The position numbers and the translations under genes are program-made. Below, one piece after another: positions 27,801-37,693 of a DNA stretch of 64,000 bases. The notes under the pieces are model-generated. The model saw nothing but the letters and a program-made list of their open reading frames with translations. It was not told where the DNA came from and made no database searches. Numbering within the stretch: the stretch's first letter is position 1; each line of letters begins with the position of its first letter. Source of the stretch: Tausonia pullulans (lineage: Eukaryota; Basidiomycota; Tremellomycetes; Cystofilobasidiales; Mrakiaceae); NCBI GenBank assembly GCA_951802195.1, contig OX637621.1:124001-188000 (forward strand), in the 5' to 3' direction.

Positions 27801-29329
27801 TCGCGCTCAAGCTCGAGCATCCGGCCCCGCTGACGCTCGGCCTCTCTGGTGGCGATACGCTCCTCCTTCTCGCGAGCGTAGGCGCGCTCAGCCTCGAGGA
27901 AGCGTTCCTTCTCGAGTGCACGCTGCTCCTCCTTGAGCCGGATCCGCTCCTTCTCCCTCTCGAGCTCGACCTCGGCCTCGCGCTCCCGCTCGAGGAAAGC
28001 CCGACGTTCGCGCTCCCGCTCGAGCTCAAACTCGCGGTCGTAGCCGATGCGGGAGCTCCCTGCGGGTGGAGGCGAAGGGCGACGGGCTCCTGACCGAGGG
28101 AGCGGCGAGCGGTCGCGTGGAGTGGTATGCTCGCTGAGACGGGCGAGGAGATTTGGTGGCGAAGTCGGTCGCTTGGAAGTTGCTGTGATACATGGAAAAT
28201 GTCTGCCTGTCAGCAGTGGCGATGCGAGCGGAGGGGCAAACGAAAGCCATGTCTGCCTACCGATCCTGTCGGCAAGTGGGATGAACTCCCGGGCTGGCGG
28301 ATTGGGGGGGGCGACGGGTCGCTCCCAGCTGGACTCCATACGTTCAGTGTGGTAGTAGTAAGTCGCATTCATGCTCTGTGAGTGACGTGTCTCCCAACCG
28401 GGCGGGAGCGGGGCGAAGCGAGGGTCGCCAGGGGAGGGGCTTCGTGCGCGGCGTCCTGCTTCTTCCGCCAAGTCGCGGCGAGGTGGACGGTCGTTGGTGG
28501 AAGGGCGAGCCGAGGAACGTGAGATAGGGGCGACAAGAACATCGTCCGGCGATCGATGGCGATGGTTCGGGGCGATGCGAGCCTCGGTCGCAGGTCGGGC
28601 AGGAAGGGAGGGCGGCAGGGCCGACGTCTGCTGCTCAGAGGTCTGGCGGGGTCGATGAGGCAGGTCGACAGTGGGATTTGAATGGGACGCTTGCGGGCTC
28701 GGGCCGGATGGCAGTTTGTCTCGAGGCTGCCTCCGCTCGACGACCGGGGACCGTCGCTCCTCTGAGAAGAAGTCGGAATGCCAACGAGTCAGCGACGCTC
28801 ATCAATCTATGCGAGCGAGGGAGGAAGCCGCCGGCAGGGAGAAGGGTCGCTTGACCGAGGAGGGTCGCTGAACCCGAGGAAGGACGGCAACCCTCTCATC
28901 GACGGGAAGCAAAGATCTGGACGGCAAGAGTAGAGATCTTGAGTACCCGATTTCCCTTCCAGGACCCTCCACAGTTCTTGCTCTGCCCTCGATGAGGCAG
29001 AGCGAGCCAAACGGCGACGCTTCTCGACGCGACGCCGACAACGCGCGAGAGGAAGAATGGGACATGGTGAGGCCAACAGCAAGCCACTCACCAGGCTCGG
29101 CCGTGCGGTGGGTCTCCCCTCCATCGCCCAGGATCTCCATCATGTCCGGGTCCTCCTCGCTTGGCCCCCCGGCAGCAGGGATGCCCCCAACAGCATCAGG
29201 CTCGCTGAGGAGGATGGCGGAGGACGTGGCGTTGGAGGACGACTCTTCGGCCGGGGAGGGCCGCCGCATGCCGTCATCGTCATCATCGTCATATCCCCAG
29301 TCGACAGCGTCTTCGTCGTCCTGATCCAT
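24803..29329 (-). CDS. Large WW-domain, RS/Pro-rich nuclear-type protein
   Basis: Start at 29329: acidic N-terminus MDQDDEDAVDWGYDDDDDDG, then after an intron SPVVERRQPRDKLPSG. The WW domain reads LPPGWETRHSQSMNATYYYH then MESSWERPVAPP (two Trp about 25 apart, YYY core, trailing Pro). A charged predicted coiled coil (ELERERERRAFLEREREAEV, continuing about 90 residues) follows, then RSPSPP-type repeats, a 27-nt tandem repeat coding LRRLSPPPP units, RHSETTTGAEFSASTSRDER, polyglutamine/serine low complexity, and the basic end GGRRIGGGPRRKR at 24803. A roughly 350-nt intron (about 27121-27472) joins SNSRG to ARFAFSPPEFSTQ. The composition resembles splicing or transcription-coupled WW proteins; partner and function are unknown. 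Boundaries of internal exons in 25640-26990 are partly inferred. Confidence 0.8.
26405..26550. repeat. 27-bp coding minisatellite (about 5 copies)
   Basis: Tandem units such as AGGTGGCGGAGGAGATAGGC plus 7 nt on the + strand, in frame with the WW-domain gene on the - strand. Each encodes nine residues LRRLSPPPP. Units differ by only one or two bases, suggesting recent expansion or homogenisation. Confidence 0.85.
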
Positions 29330-29742
29330 CGAGTGTGATGGGGGACAGTGGGTCAGGAGGGGGCAAAGTTGAGTTGGCTGGTGGTGGATGGGGGAGAGAC
29401 TCGAAGACGGAGGGGACGCGGTGAGTCGACCTAAGGATCGAGGCAGCCCGTCACATATATGCCCTCAACGACCATCAACCGACGCGACGAGACCACCCTC
29501 CACCAGGTGAGGTCTCCTCGAGGCATAGATCAAGGATACCTCACCATAATTGACTGGTCGAGGTCGTCTTCCACAGCTGCCTACACGAACTAGCCCCTGT
29601 TCCCGTCGTCATCGACGAACTTCCAACCTCCACTTCGGCTTGATCTTCTATCCCGGCGGTTGCTTCTTCTCAGCAGACAGTGGCCGAGTCATAGCTGCTT
29701 AAGGTCAACTGTCTACCCACCACTCTTTTCCGCCTTATTAGC
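29330..29742. promoter_or_regulatory. Divergent promoter region, WW gene / GPN2
   Basis: About 410 bp between oppositely oriented starts, so it must hold both promoters. No clear motif was assigned. Confidence 0.5.
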
Positions 29743-31371
29743 ATGCCCTTCGGTCAGCTTGTCGTTGGCCCGCCTGGTGAGTTATCGCGTCTTCCAGCGC
29801 CTATCTTGACAACTCTGTAGGCAAGGGCCTCAGGGATATATGGATCGTGGCTCGCGGATGTCTACTTTGATGAGACTAGCCCGCTCTGCTTGAAGGAATC
29901 CTTTCACTTCTCTTCCCCCGCTTGTCCGTGCCTCGATCGTGGACGGAATGGAGCACACAAGCAGGTCCACCTGAGTCCAGGCTGACCAACTCTTGCTGCT
30001 GACTTCTTGCGCTAGGCTCAGGCAAGTCGACATACTGCCATGGCATGCATCAGGTGGGTACGGGCCCGAGCATGGAAATGGAATCAGGACGAGTAAAGGT
30101 TCTGACACGTTACCTGTCATGTTCTGCGCGCGGGCTTCCAGTTCCTCACCGCCCTCTCCCGCCCTGTCCACATCATCAACCTCGACCCTGCGAACCACCG
30201 AACGCCTTACCCGTGTTCACTTGATATCTCGTCCCTCATTCGGCTCGAGGACGCGATGGCCGAGTTTGGGCTCGGTCCGAATGGCGCGATGCTGTTCTGC
30301 ATGGAGTACCTCGAGGAGAACTTTGACTGGCTCCAGGAAGGGCTGGAGGCGCTCGAAGGCGACTACTTCATCTTCGACATTGCTGGCCAGGTGTGTCCGT
30401 CGTCCTTGGCACGACAGCAGAAGGCGATGACGACTGACAGACAAGTGGCGCGCGTAATCATCAGGTTGAGCTCTCGACGAACCATGGCTCGCTTACGCGG
30501 ATCATGGACAAGCTCCGCAAGCTTGACTACAGAGTGAGTTCTGATCTGATCCTTCTCCAGACTGATATCAGAGCCTGACATGGACCCCAAGCTCGCCGCC
30601 GTCCACCTCTCCGACGCGTCCTACCTCACCGATCCCTCCAAATATATCTCCGTCATCCTCCTCTCCCTCCGCACCATGCTTCAGCTCGAGATGCCTCACG
30701 TAAACGTCCTCTCCAAGATGGACATCATCACGCGCTTTGGCGATCTCGGTTGGTCGTATATCTCGCTCAGTCCCCCTCGCTGCCGGTCTGACGACCTTTC
30801 CCCTCGCAGCCTTCAACCTCGATTTTTATACCGAAGTCCAGGATCTCTCTCAGCTTGACGTCCTGCTCGAGAAGGATCCCCGTCTCGCTCGGTACGGCGA
30901 CCTCAACAAGGCGATCTGCGAAATCGTTGAGGACTACGGCCTTGTCGGATTCGAGACGCTCATGGTCGAGGTTCGTCATTCGCTCGCTTACCTATGGTGT
31001 ATGTGGAGGATGATAGACCTGGCTCACTTCCCTCTCCCCCCTCCCCGCCCCTTCCTCCCTCACAGGATAAGAAGTCGATGTTCCACCTCCTCCGGATCCT
31101 CGACCGCGCAACAGGCTACGTCTTCGTCCCGCCCACAGCCGTAAGCTCAGGTGCTGACGGCGCGAACGCCCCGAACGCCCAAAGCCTGTTTGGGAGCATT
31201 GCCGGACCCGTCCAGGGGGAGGACGCTCGTGACGTTCAGGAGCGCTGGGTTGACGAGCGAGAGACATACGATGCTTGGGAGAGGGAGGAGTGGAAGAAGG
31301 AGGCTGAGAGGGTCGGGAGGAAGCCTGCTGGAGCTGGAGATGGTGAGGCTACCGCTGGTCTAGGATCTTGA
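29743..31371 (+). CDS. GPN2: GPN-loop GTPase 2
   Basis: Small GTPase involved in RNA polymerase II assembly and nuclear import. It starts at 29743 MPFGQLVVGPPG, joining over an intron to the P-loop GPPGSGKSTYC. The diagnostic GPN loop follows in FGLGPNGAMLFCMEYLEENF. The switch DIAGQ, then VELSTNHGSLTRIMDKL, LAAVHLSDASYLTDPSKYIS, HVNVLSKMDII (base-recognition), and the helical C-terminal half (FNLDFYTEVQDLSQLDVLLE) are all present. The C-terminus carries an extra charged tail (WEREEWKKEAERVGRK). Several short introns; stop at 31371. LDFYTEVQDLS and LRILDRATGYVF favour GPN2 over GPN1/GPN3. Confidence 0.94.
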
Positions 31372-32138
31372 TGCCTGAGCCCTATCGAGAGAGAAAGGAC
31401 AGCCAGATGGATAGGAGGAGGGACGAGAGAGACAAAATCACCTTGCGCGCGTGCGAGCGGTTACTTACTTGACACGGCGCGCTGTACTGCGGAAGAGCTT
31501 CCTCGCTCACACGGCCGTTTCTGATCCTGAAGGCAAGGATGGAAGAGAGACAGAGGGCGAGCCGTCGCTGATGGCGTCGTCAGGAATGGGAATGAACGCA
31601 TGTGGAAGCCGACGTTAACGAGGGGGGCTTGCTCGTCGTCTCTACCTCCCTAACCACGATCTCTCCTTTTCTTTCCATCTCCCCCTGCTTCGCCATATTT
31701 ATCGCCTCATTCCTTCCACTGCGCCCTCCCGTCGGCCCTGGAACAGCATAGAAGCTGCCTGTTCTCTCCAACCTGTCTGCAATTGGGCAAACCAGAGGGC
31801 TTCCCCCTCCAGCTCTCTGACTCACTCCTCCTACCTTCTCCTGGAGATGCTCGAAGATCATTCTTCATCTTCGTCCTCGCTCGGCGAGATCCTCTACGCT
31901 CACTCTAGAAAGTCATCCTTCTCCCTCAGATCAGCGGGGACAGTGATATTTCGAGCGTAGAGGAGAACACATCCTCCCGAGCGAGATGGTTGACAAGAAG
32001 TCGTTTCCACTGCTTCTTGTGGGGCGAGGAATAGACAGCGAGCAGGGCCTGGCGGGTGCGAATGAAGGTCCACCATGACTCTTCCGCCTCTTTGCTCCTC
32101 ACCACTGTACTGTTGTTTCTGCACGAGCATTGAATCCA
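31372..32138. other. Convergent intergenic region
   Basis: About 770 bp between the 3' ends of GPN2 and COX19. Short open frames (31580-31861 -, 31846-31959 +) lack family similarity. No RNA gene is seen. Confidence 0.45.
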
Positions 32139-32891
32139 CTAGACACCAGTTGGTTTGCTCCCTCCAAGGATGCCCGTTGAACCCGCTCCGGTCCCCGTCG
32201 TCCCGCCCGAAGCTGACATCGTCGTTAGCGGAGTCGGGGTACTGCTGGACGACGAGCCTGACGGAGGTGTCGGGAGGACGGGATCGTCCGGGAAGCCGAG
32301 AGAAGGCCACTCGGCCTTCTCCATGAGGCCGCTGAGAGACGAGGGAAGGCGAGAAAGAAAGACGGTCGGGCATGGGTGAGCGAGATAGGTAGGCAGGCAG
32401 GCAGGTGGAGAGACAGGGAAGGCGGAGCGGAAATGCGGAGAACAGCGACCGTCGCGTCAGCCCCGGAAGTCCAAGAACCGGCCAGAGCGAACGCAGAGCG
32501 AACGAGGAGAGCTTGCTCACTTGTCAAAACGGCACTGGAGATAGGCCTTGGAAAGCGCCCTGCACTTTTCGTTCTTGTTCTTGTTCTCCTTCAGGCACGC
32601 GAGGTAGCGCTTCATTGCGGGCGAGCAGTCGTCTAGGGTCGGGTTCGTCCGTTTCGTCGTTGCGCGCCAAGGTTGAGAGTAGGGGAGGGCAGAAGACCAC
32701 ACCGTCAGAGTTCCATCTTCAAGCACTACCAGAACACTTGGAACGGATAGCTGGAGGGCTAAGGCTGGCTGGGGCCTGGCTTAGTGAGGAACGGCGAACG
32801 ACGCACGATCGTGGTCGAGAGGGAAGGATCCCTTCTCTGGCGGAGCGCCGGTGAAGGCGTCGGAGAAATTGCCGGGGCGGCCGAAGGACAT
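32139..32891 (-). CDS. COX19: Cytochrome c oxidase assembly factor COX19 (twin CX9C)
   Basis: Intermembrane-space CHCH protein for copper delivery/redox in complex IV assembly. Start at 32891: MSFGRPGNFSDAFTG, PPERGSFPLDHD. Exon 2 gives CSPAMKRYLAC (C-x9-C), KENKNKNEK, CRALSKAYLQC (C-x9-C), RFD. Exon 3 gives NGLMEKAEWPSLGFPDD, equivalent to the family's LM..EE..NLGF tail, plus a Ser/Thr/Gly-rich extension to the stop at 32139. Intron 2 is 32332-32520. The exon ends AA and the donor GTGAGC contains an in-frame TGA, so an unspliced transcript would stop one residue after the CHCH domain (FDK-stop). Pattern and spacing make the identity secure. Confidence 0.93.
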
Positions 32892-33739
32892 GATGGTGGC
32901 GGGAGAATGAGAGAAGTGTGTGTAGTTGGAAGACCGCGGACGTTAAGGGGAAGACAAGGAGGGACAAGTCGCGACGGTCGTCCTCGATTCCTTCCTCGTT
33001 GGCTCCATTTCGACGCGCCGGCTGTAAGGAGCAGTCCTAGCTCGACTTACACTCGACAGACGGTGGCCAGTCCACAGACCGCCGAGGTTCAGACAGGAGA
33101 AGTGCAAGTCGATTGGTGATGTCAGACCGCCAACGTATGGGCTCCGTCAGAAGAGGTCACCCGGTGAAGCGCGCCACAGGGCTGCGCATTACCTCATGCT
33201 GAACACTGGCACTGGCTTTTATTTCTTGATTGAGCTCGCGCTAGGCGGTACTTGAAATAAACGATCTTCCAGGCTGAGTTTTGAGACTTAGACGGACATG
33301 CTCAGAGTGACTTGCCGAGTTCTGTTGTCGCTCGCGCGCAAAAGCACATGTGATGTCGTGTTCTTGTTTTTTTTTGCGCCAGCTTCACGTGTCACCTGTC
33401 AACTTCACACCCGTCATTCGGGCGAAGGGCTAGACATCGTACGTGCTGGAGCTGGCTCTGTTTCGTCTTTCGACGTGGAGGAAGACTCAGCAGCCTTCGG
33501 CCATCTTCCTGCCTATATGCCCGAGTCGCAGCTCAGGAATTCCCCTCGTCAGCCAGCGTCGATTCGCGCCGCAGGCCCAAGCGTCCCTCCCCCACGGCCG
33601 GCGGAAGAGGCTAACACCGAAGACTCGACTCGCACGAGAAGCGAGCTGCAAAACCCCAACCTCCACCCTCTCCCTCCTCCCTTCTCTCCTCCGTCCTCCA
33701 ATCCTCCGCTCTCCTTACCCTCCTCTCCTCCTCCTTGAC
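32892..33739. promoter_or_regulatory. Divergent promoter region, COX19 / fatty-acid hydroxylase
   Basis: About 850 bp between divergent starts. A strongly CT-rich tract (about 33655-33737) directly precedes the + gene start. An open frame at 33298-33738 has no family match and is out of frame with the downstream gene. Confidence 0.5.
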
Positions 33740-35574
33740 ATGTCGTCGACCGCCACGGCCACCTCGCCGCTCCTCGAGAAGGGCACCGCCGTCCAGCGCG
33801 CGTCCAAGACGCACCGCGTTTACGCCAGCGTCGATGTCGAGCGGCACAACAAGCCGAACGATATGTGGAGTGCGTGGCGCTCTCGCTTTCAATGGATCAA
33901 GTGACTACTGGTCTGACCATTTGCACCTCCAGTGACCCACAACGGTCTCGTCTACGACGTGACTCAGTTCGCGCAGGATCACCCTGGTGAGTCAACCGCT
34001 TCACGTGGCCGCGTCGTTTGGGCGCCGTGCCCACGAGGCCATTCTCCTTTGTTCTCTTGCTGACGACCCACGCCCGCCAGGCGGAGACGACATTCTCCTC
34101 CCATGGGCCGGCAAGGACATCACCGAGGCCATGAAGGACGAGGATGAGCACGTTCACTCGAAGAGCGCCTATATGATGATGGAGGAGGTTCGTCGTCAGC
34201 CCTCGGCCTCGGCCTGGCTATCGCCGCCATCCTAACGCTCTTCGTCTTCCCCCCTACAGTTCGTCGTTGGACGCATCGTCAAGGGCGACAAGATTGTCAG
34301 CGAGGGTGAGCCTCATTCCTCCTTCCTGGCTGAGAGCAAGCACTGACGCAGGCCCACGCACCGCTTCGTTCGCTCCTCGCAGACTGGGAGGCTACTGAAG
34401 ACTTCGTTCGTCTCTGCCCTGGAGACAGAAGAGTATGTTGCTGTTTCTGACCCGAATCTGCTTTCCTCCCCCGCAGCATCCGGACGACACCGATGTCCTC
34501 GCCGACTATGAGCGCTGCCAGTTCCTCGATCTTTCCAAGCCGCTTCTCATCCAGGTCTGGAACAGCAACTTCTCGAAGGAGTATTACCTCGAGCAGGTCC
34601 ACCAGCCCAGGCATCTCAACTACTCAGCCCAGCTCTTCTCTTACCCGTTCCTCGAGGTGCGTCTTTGCCCGTCTTTGGAAAGATGACCTTGCTTCAAAAG
34701 CATGCGTCTAATTCGCCAGTCTTCCTTGCTATGCTCAGATCTTCAGCGTCACGCCGTGGTACGTCGTGCCGACGCTCTGGCTTCCCATCGCCGCCACCAT
34801 GTTCTACCTCTCGACGGTCCAGTTCACCCCGGAGACGGCCGACTTCTCCTTTAAGGCGCTTGTGTCCTGCCTTCGGTCAGCCACGATCCCGCCGTTACCA
34901 TCTGCGACTAGCGTTGTCTACACGTCGCTCCTCTGGTCGGTTGGATGCCTCCTTTGGACGCTCCTCGAGTACGGGTTCCACCGATTCGTCTTTCACATCG
35001 ACTACTACCTTCCGGATCACCGCGCCGCCATCTTCCTCCACTTCATGATGCACGGCATCCACCACTTCCTCCCGATGGTGAGCGGCAGTTCAATGAACAA
35101 CGGTTGTGATCAGCTGCTGACTTTCGATGGTGATGCCTCTTCTCAGGACGGACTCCGGCTCGTTATGCCTCCGGTGCTCTTCTTCACCCTTCAGCTCCCC
35201 TTCACAACCCTTGCCCATGCGCTCTTTCCCTCGCCGGTCGCCAAGGGTCTGATTTCGGGTGCCTTTACCTTCTACGTGTACGTCCGGGCTATTGAGTCGC
35301 TGGATTTGGCCGCGCGTCGGCGCGGGTTTAGGCTCTCAGACCCTGCGCGCGCCTTTCTCGTCTTATACTGACTTTACCTGGCTGAATTTGCGTCTTCCGT
35401 ATCCACAGGCTGTATGACTGCATGCACTATGCGCTGCACCACACGAAGCTTCCAGCGTACCTCACCAAAATGAAGAAGTACCACCTTGCACACCACTACA
35501 AGGATTTCGACACGGGTTTCGGCGTCACGAGCAAGCTTTGGGACTACGTTTTCAACACCGTACTCCAACTTTAA
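33740..35574 (+). CDS. SCS7: Fatty acid / ceramide 2-hydroxylase with cytochrome b5 domain
   Basis: ER membrane di-iron enzyme adding the alpha-hydroxyl to sphingolipid N-acyl chains. Start 33740 (MSSTATATSPLLEKG). The b5 domain reads VTHNGLVYDVTQFAQDHPGG with the HPGG heme ligand, and a second His in EDEHVHSKSA. The hydroxylase domain has the expected histidine clusters: EYGFHRFVFHIDYYLPDH, HFMMHGIHHFLPMD, LYDCMHYALHHTKLP, and YHLAHHYKDFDTGFGV. Membrane segments flank these (SLLWSVGCLLWTLLEYG; VMPPVLFFTLQLPFTT). Stop at 35574 after NTVLQL. About eight small introns. Length and order match fungal SCS7 proteins. Confidence 0.96.
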
Positions 35575-36676
35575 GTTCGTGATAATTTTTATCAAGTGGA
35601 ATTTGATCTCGGTGTCGTTGGAGGCCCCATTTCGCCTCACGCGTCTCCTCTCTCCCCACCCATTCACGACCCGCCCGATGCTTTCCTAGACCGCCTGCCT
35701 TGCCCATCCTTCCCCGAACATCGCTCGTTGCCCTCTAATATCATACGCCTCTCATAATCCCTTCGCTCTTCGCTTTCTTCATCTTTGTCCACGGCGCCTT
35801 CCCTCCTTATCTTCGTCGCGGCTCTGTCTCCCTTCTTCTAATGCCCGCCTTTCGCATTCCTTGCCCTGGTAGCGGGTGTGCATGTCTTGGTGTATCTTTC
35901 ATGACCTCTTGGCCTTTCAAGTCTGCGATGCTGTGGTCGAAGTAACCGTTGTGGGTGCATTACGTAGTAGGAAGTGGTTAGCGATTGCTCTTCCTCCGCC
36001 GCTCCTTTTCGCTGGCCGACGCCCATGCGAGTGCGGGACGACTGACGCTTGCTCACCCGACTCTGGAGCCCTTCCCGAGTTCTCAAAGGGACTCATTGCG
36101 CTCTGGGGTTGTCCCTGACAGAGGTGTCGTTGAAGAAGATGGTGGAGGGAAAACGGGAAGAGAAGGGAAGCGCGTGCGGAAGTGACGTTTTACTCAGGGG
36201 CATCGTATGGAAATAGTGATGCCGCGTTGGGGACAGCTCCGAGGTCAGATGGGAGATCTGGGCGGGCGATGGTCATCAGAGGCGAGAGGAGAGGGGAACG
36301 GGAGCACAATCTTATCATGGTAGAAGAGCGAGCTGGGCTGAGGAGGAAGATCATGATTGCAAGAGGAGGTATCTCAGTTTCGCGCCAATCTCATTGGTAC
36401 AAACTTGGCTGGCATCGAGATATGGGCGCCGGACACTCCACAACCTCCGAGTTGCACCTGCGTCATCAACTTGTTGCGCGCTCATGCTCGATCTGATGCT
36501 CACTCGGCATGTCGGGCTTTCCGCAGCATCTGAGACGAGACTCTCTGCTCGTCGGCCAGTGACACAACAAAGAGACAAAAAGAGGAGGGGCCTCGCTCTG
36601 CTCCTGAGCTCGCGGAGCCGAGCAACTCGTCCGGCTTCATGTCTCGCCAACCAGACAGAAACCCCTTCCCACTGAC
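35575..36676. other. Intergenic, SCS7 3' flank to tRNA-Arg
   Basis: About 1.1 kb. No recognised gene; weak open frames on both strands only. Confidence 0.45.
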
Positions 36677-36681
36677 AAAAA
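36677..36681 (-). terminator. RNA polymerase III terminator of tRNA-Arg
   Basis: T5 on the - strand, 4 nt past the tRNA 3' end. Confidence 0.7.
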
Positions 36682-36685
36682 CTTT

Positions 36686-36759
36686 AGACCAACGTGGGAC
36701 TTGAACCCACAATCTCCTGATTCGTAGTCAGACGCGATAACCAATTTTGCCAGTCGGCC
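36686..36759 (-). tRNA. tRNA-Arg (ACG)
   Basis: Acceptor GGCCGAC pairs with GTTGGTC (wobbles). The T arm is GTGGG-TTCAAGT-CCCAC. The anticodon arm TCTGA-CTACGAA-TCAGG gives anticodon ACG (36723-36725 on +), read as ICG. No intron. It lies immediately next to the LINE 5' end, whose first recognisable coding sequence begins within about 20-40 bp upstream of this tRNA. Confidence 0.9.
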
Positions 36760-36796
36760 ATCACTGCAGCGGACAAGGGAAACCCCTGTTCTTGTT

Positions 36797-37693
36797 GTGG
36801 ATGGGAGCGGCAAGTGGGCCTATCATCCCAAACCCATACTCTACCATTCTTTTGTCCCTTGCCGAGACAGCCAAATGAACGGCCGTTCGACAAAGGAGTT
36901 CCTCTCTACTCTTTCTCGCAAGATACCTGCCCACTCTGACATTCCTCTCCTTCTGGGCGGGGATTGGAACTGTGTGGAGGACAGCTACCTCGACGGGATG
37001 AGCCAGTTTACCCAGAATGCGGGAAAGGAGGAAATGTGCCGGCTGGCCCGGGACTTTGCCCTCTCTGACCCATACCGATCCCTATACCCGCTTCAGCGCG
37101 AATACACCAACTATACTGGCATCACGCGAGCAGATCGCCGCATCGATCGCTTCTACCTGTCGCCTCTACTCGCTAGCCGAGCCGTGCGACAGCGCTTCCT
37201 ACCACGTCCGACCGGCCACCTGTACTCCAGCCACAAGCCGATCGCACTCAGCCTCACCTTCCCCGGTGCAATAGAGCACGGTCCCGGATCGTACAAGATC
37301 GGAACTCACCTTCTGAAGATTACCGGTTTTGTTGAGTACTTCCTCTACCACGTTCCCAAGTGGTACCAAGATGCGCTCACCGAGATCAGGGACCCCTTCG
37401 AGGCCTGGGACGAGACCAAGCTTCAGATAGCGGATCACGCGTCAGACATCTCAAGACACCTCGCCCGAATGAGCAGAGTGTCAGGCGGGGATCCACACAG
37501 GTCGATCCTCCATGGCCACGCTCTTCGAGCCCACCTCGAACCAGCCAACACAAGCGAGTATGCCGTCAAGCAGCGACTCAAGATCGTCCGCCAGGCCGAC
37601 ACTATCGCAGCCCTGCGGCCACTCAACAACCCAGCGGCCGCAGCCATCGCAAACAACGAGAGCATTCTTGCTACAGCACACGCCCTTCTACAC
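36797..37693 (+). pseudogene. LINE endonuclease part (truncated)
   Basis: Open frame beginning near the element's left edge. The APE endonuclease C-terminal half is recognised by PLLLGGDWNCVEDSYLDG, then RREYTNYTG-like text, RADRRIDRFYLSPLL, and HLYSSHKPIALSLTF (S-x-H catalytic end). The N-terminal catalytic Asn/Glu region is absent. The frame changes relative to the RT part at about 37682-37700, so this copy is presumably not functional, in addition to lacking its 5' end. Confidence 0.85.

Noticed and set aside
36351-36650. 99-codon - strand frame beside tRNA-Arg
   Set aside because: No family similarity or splice partner; probably spacer.
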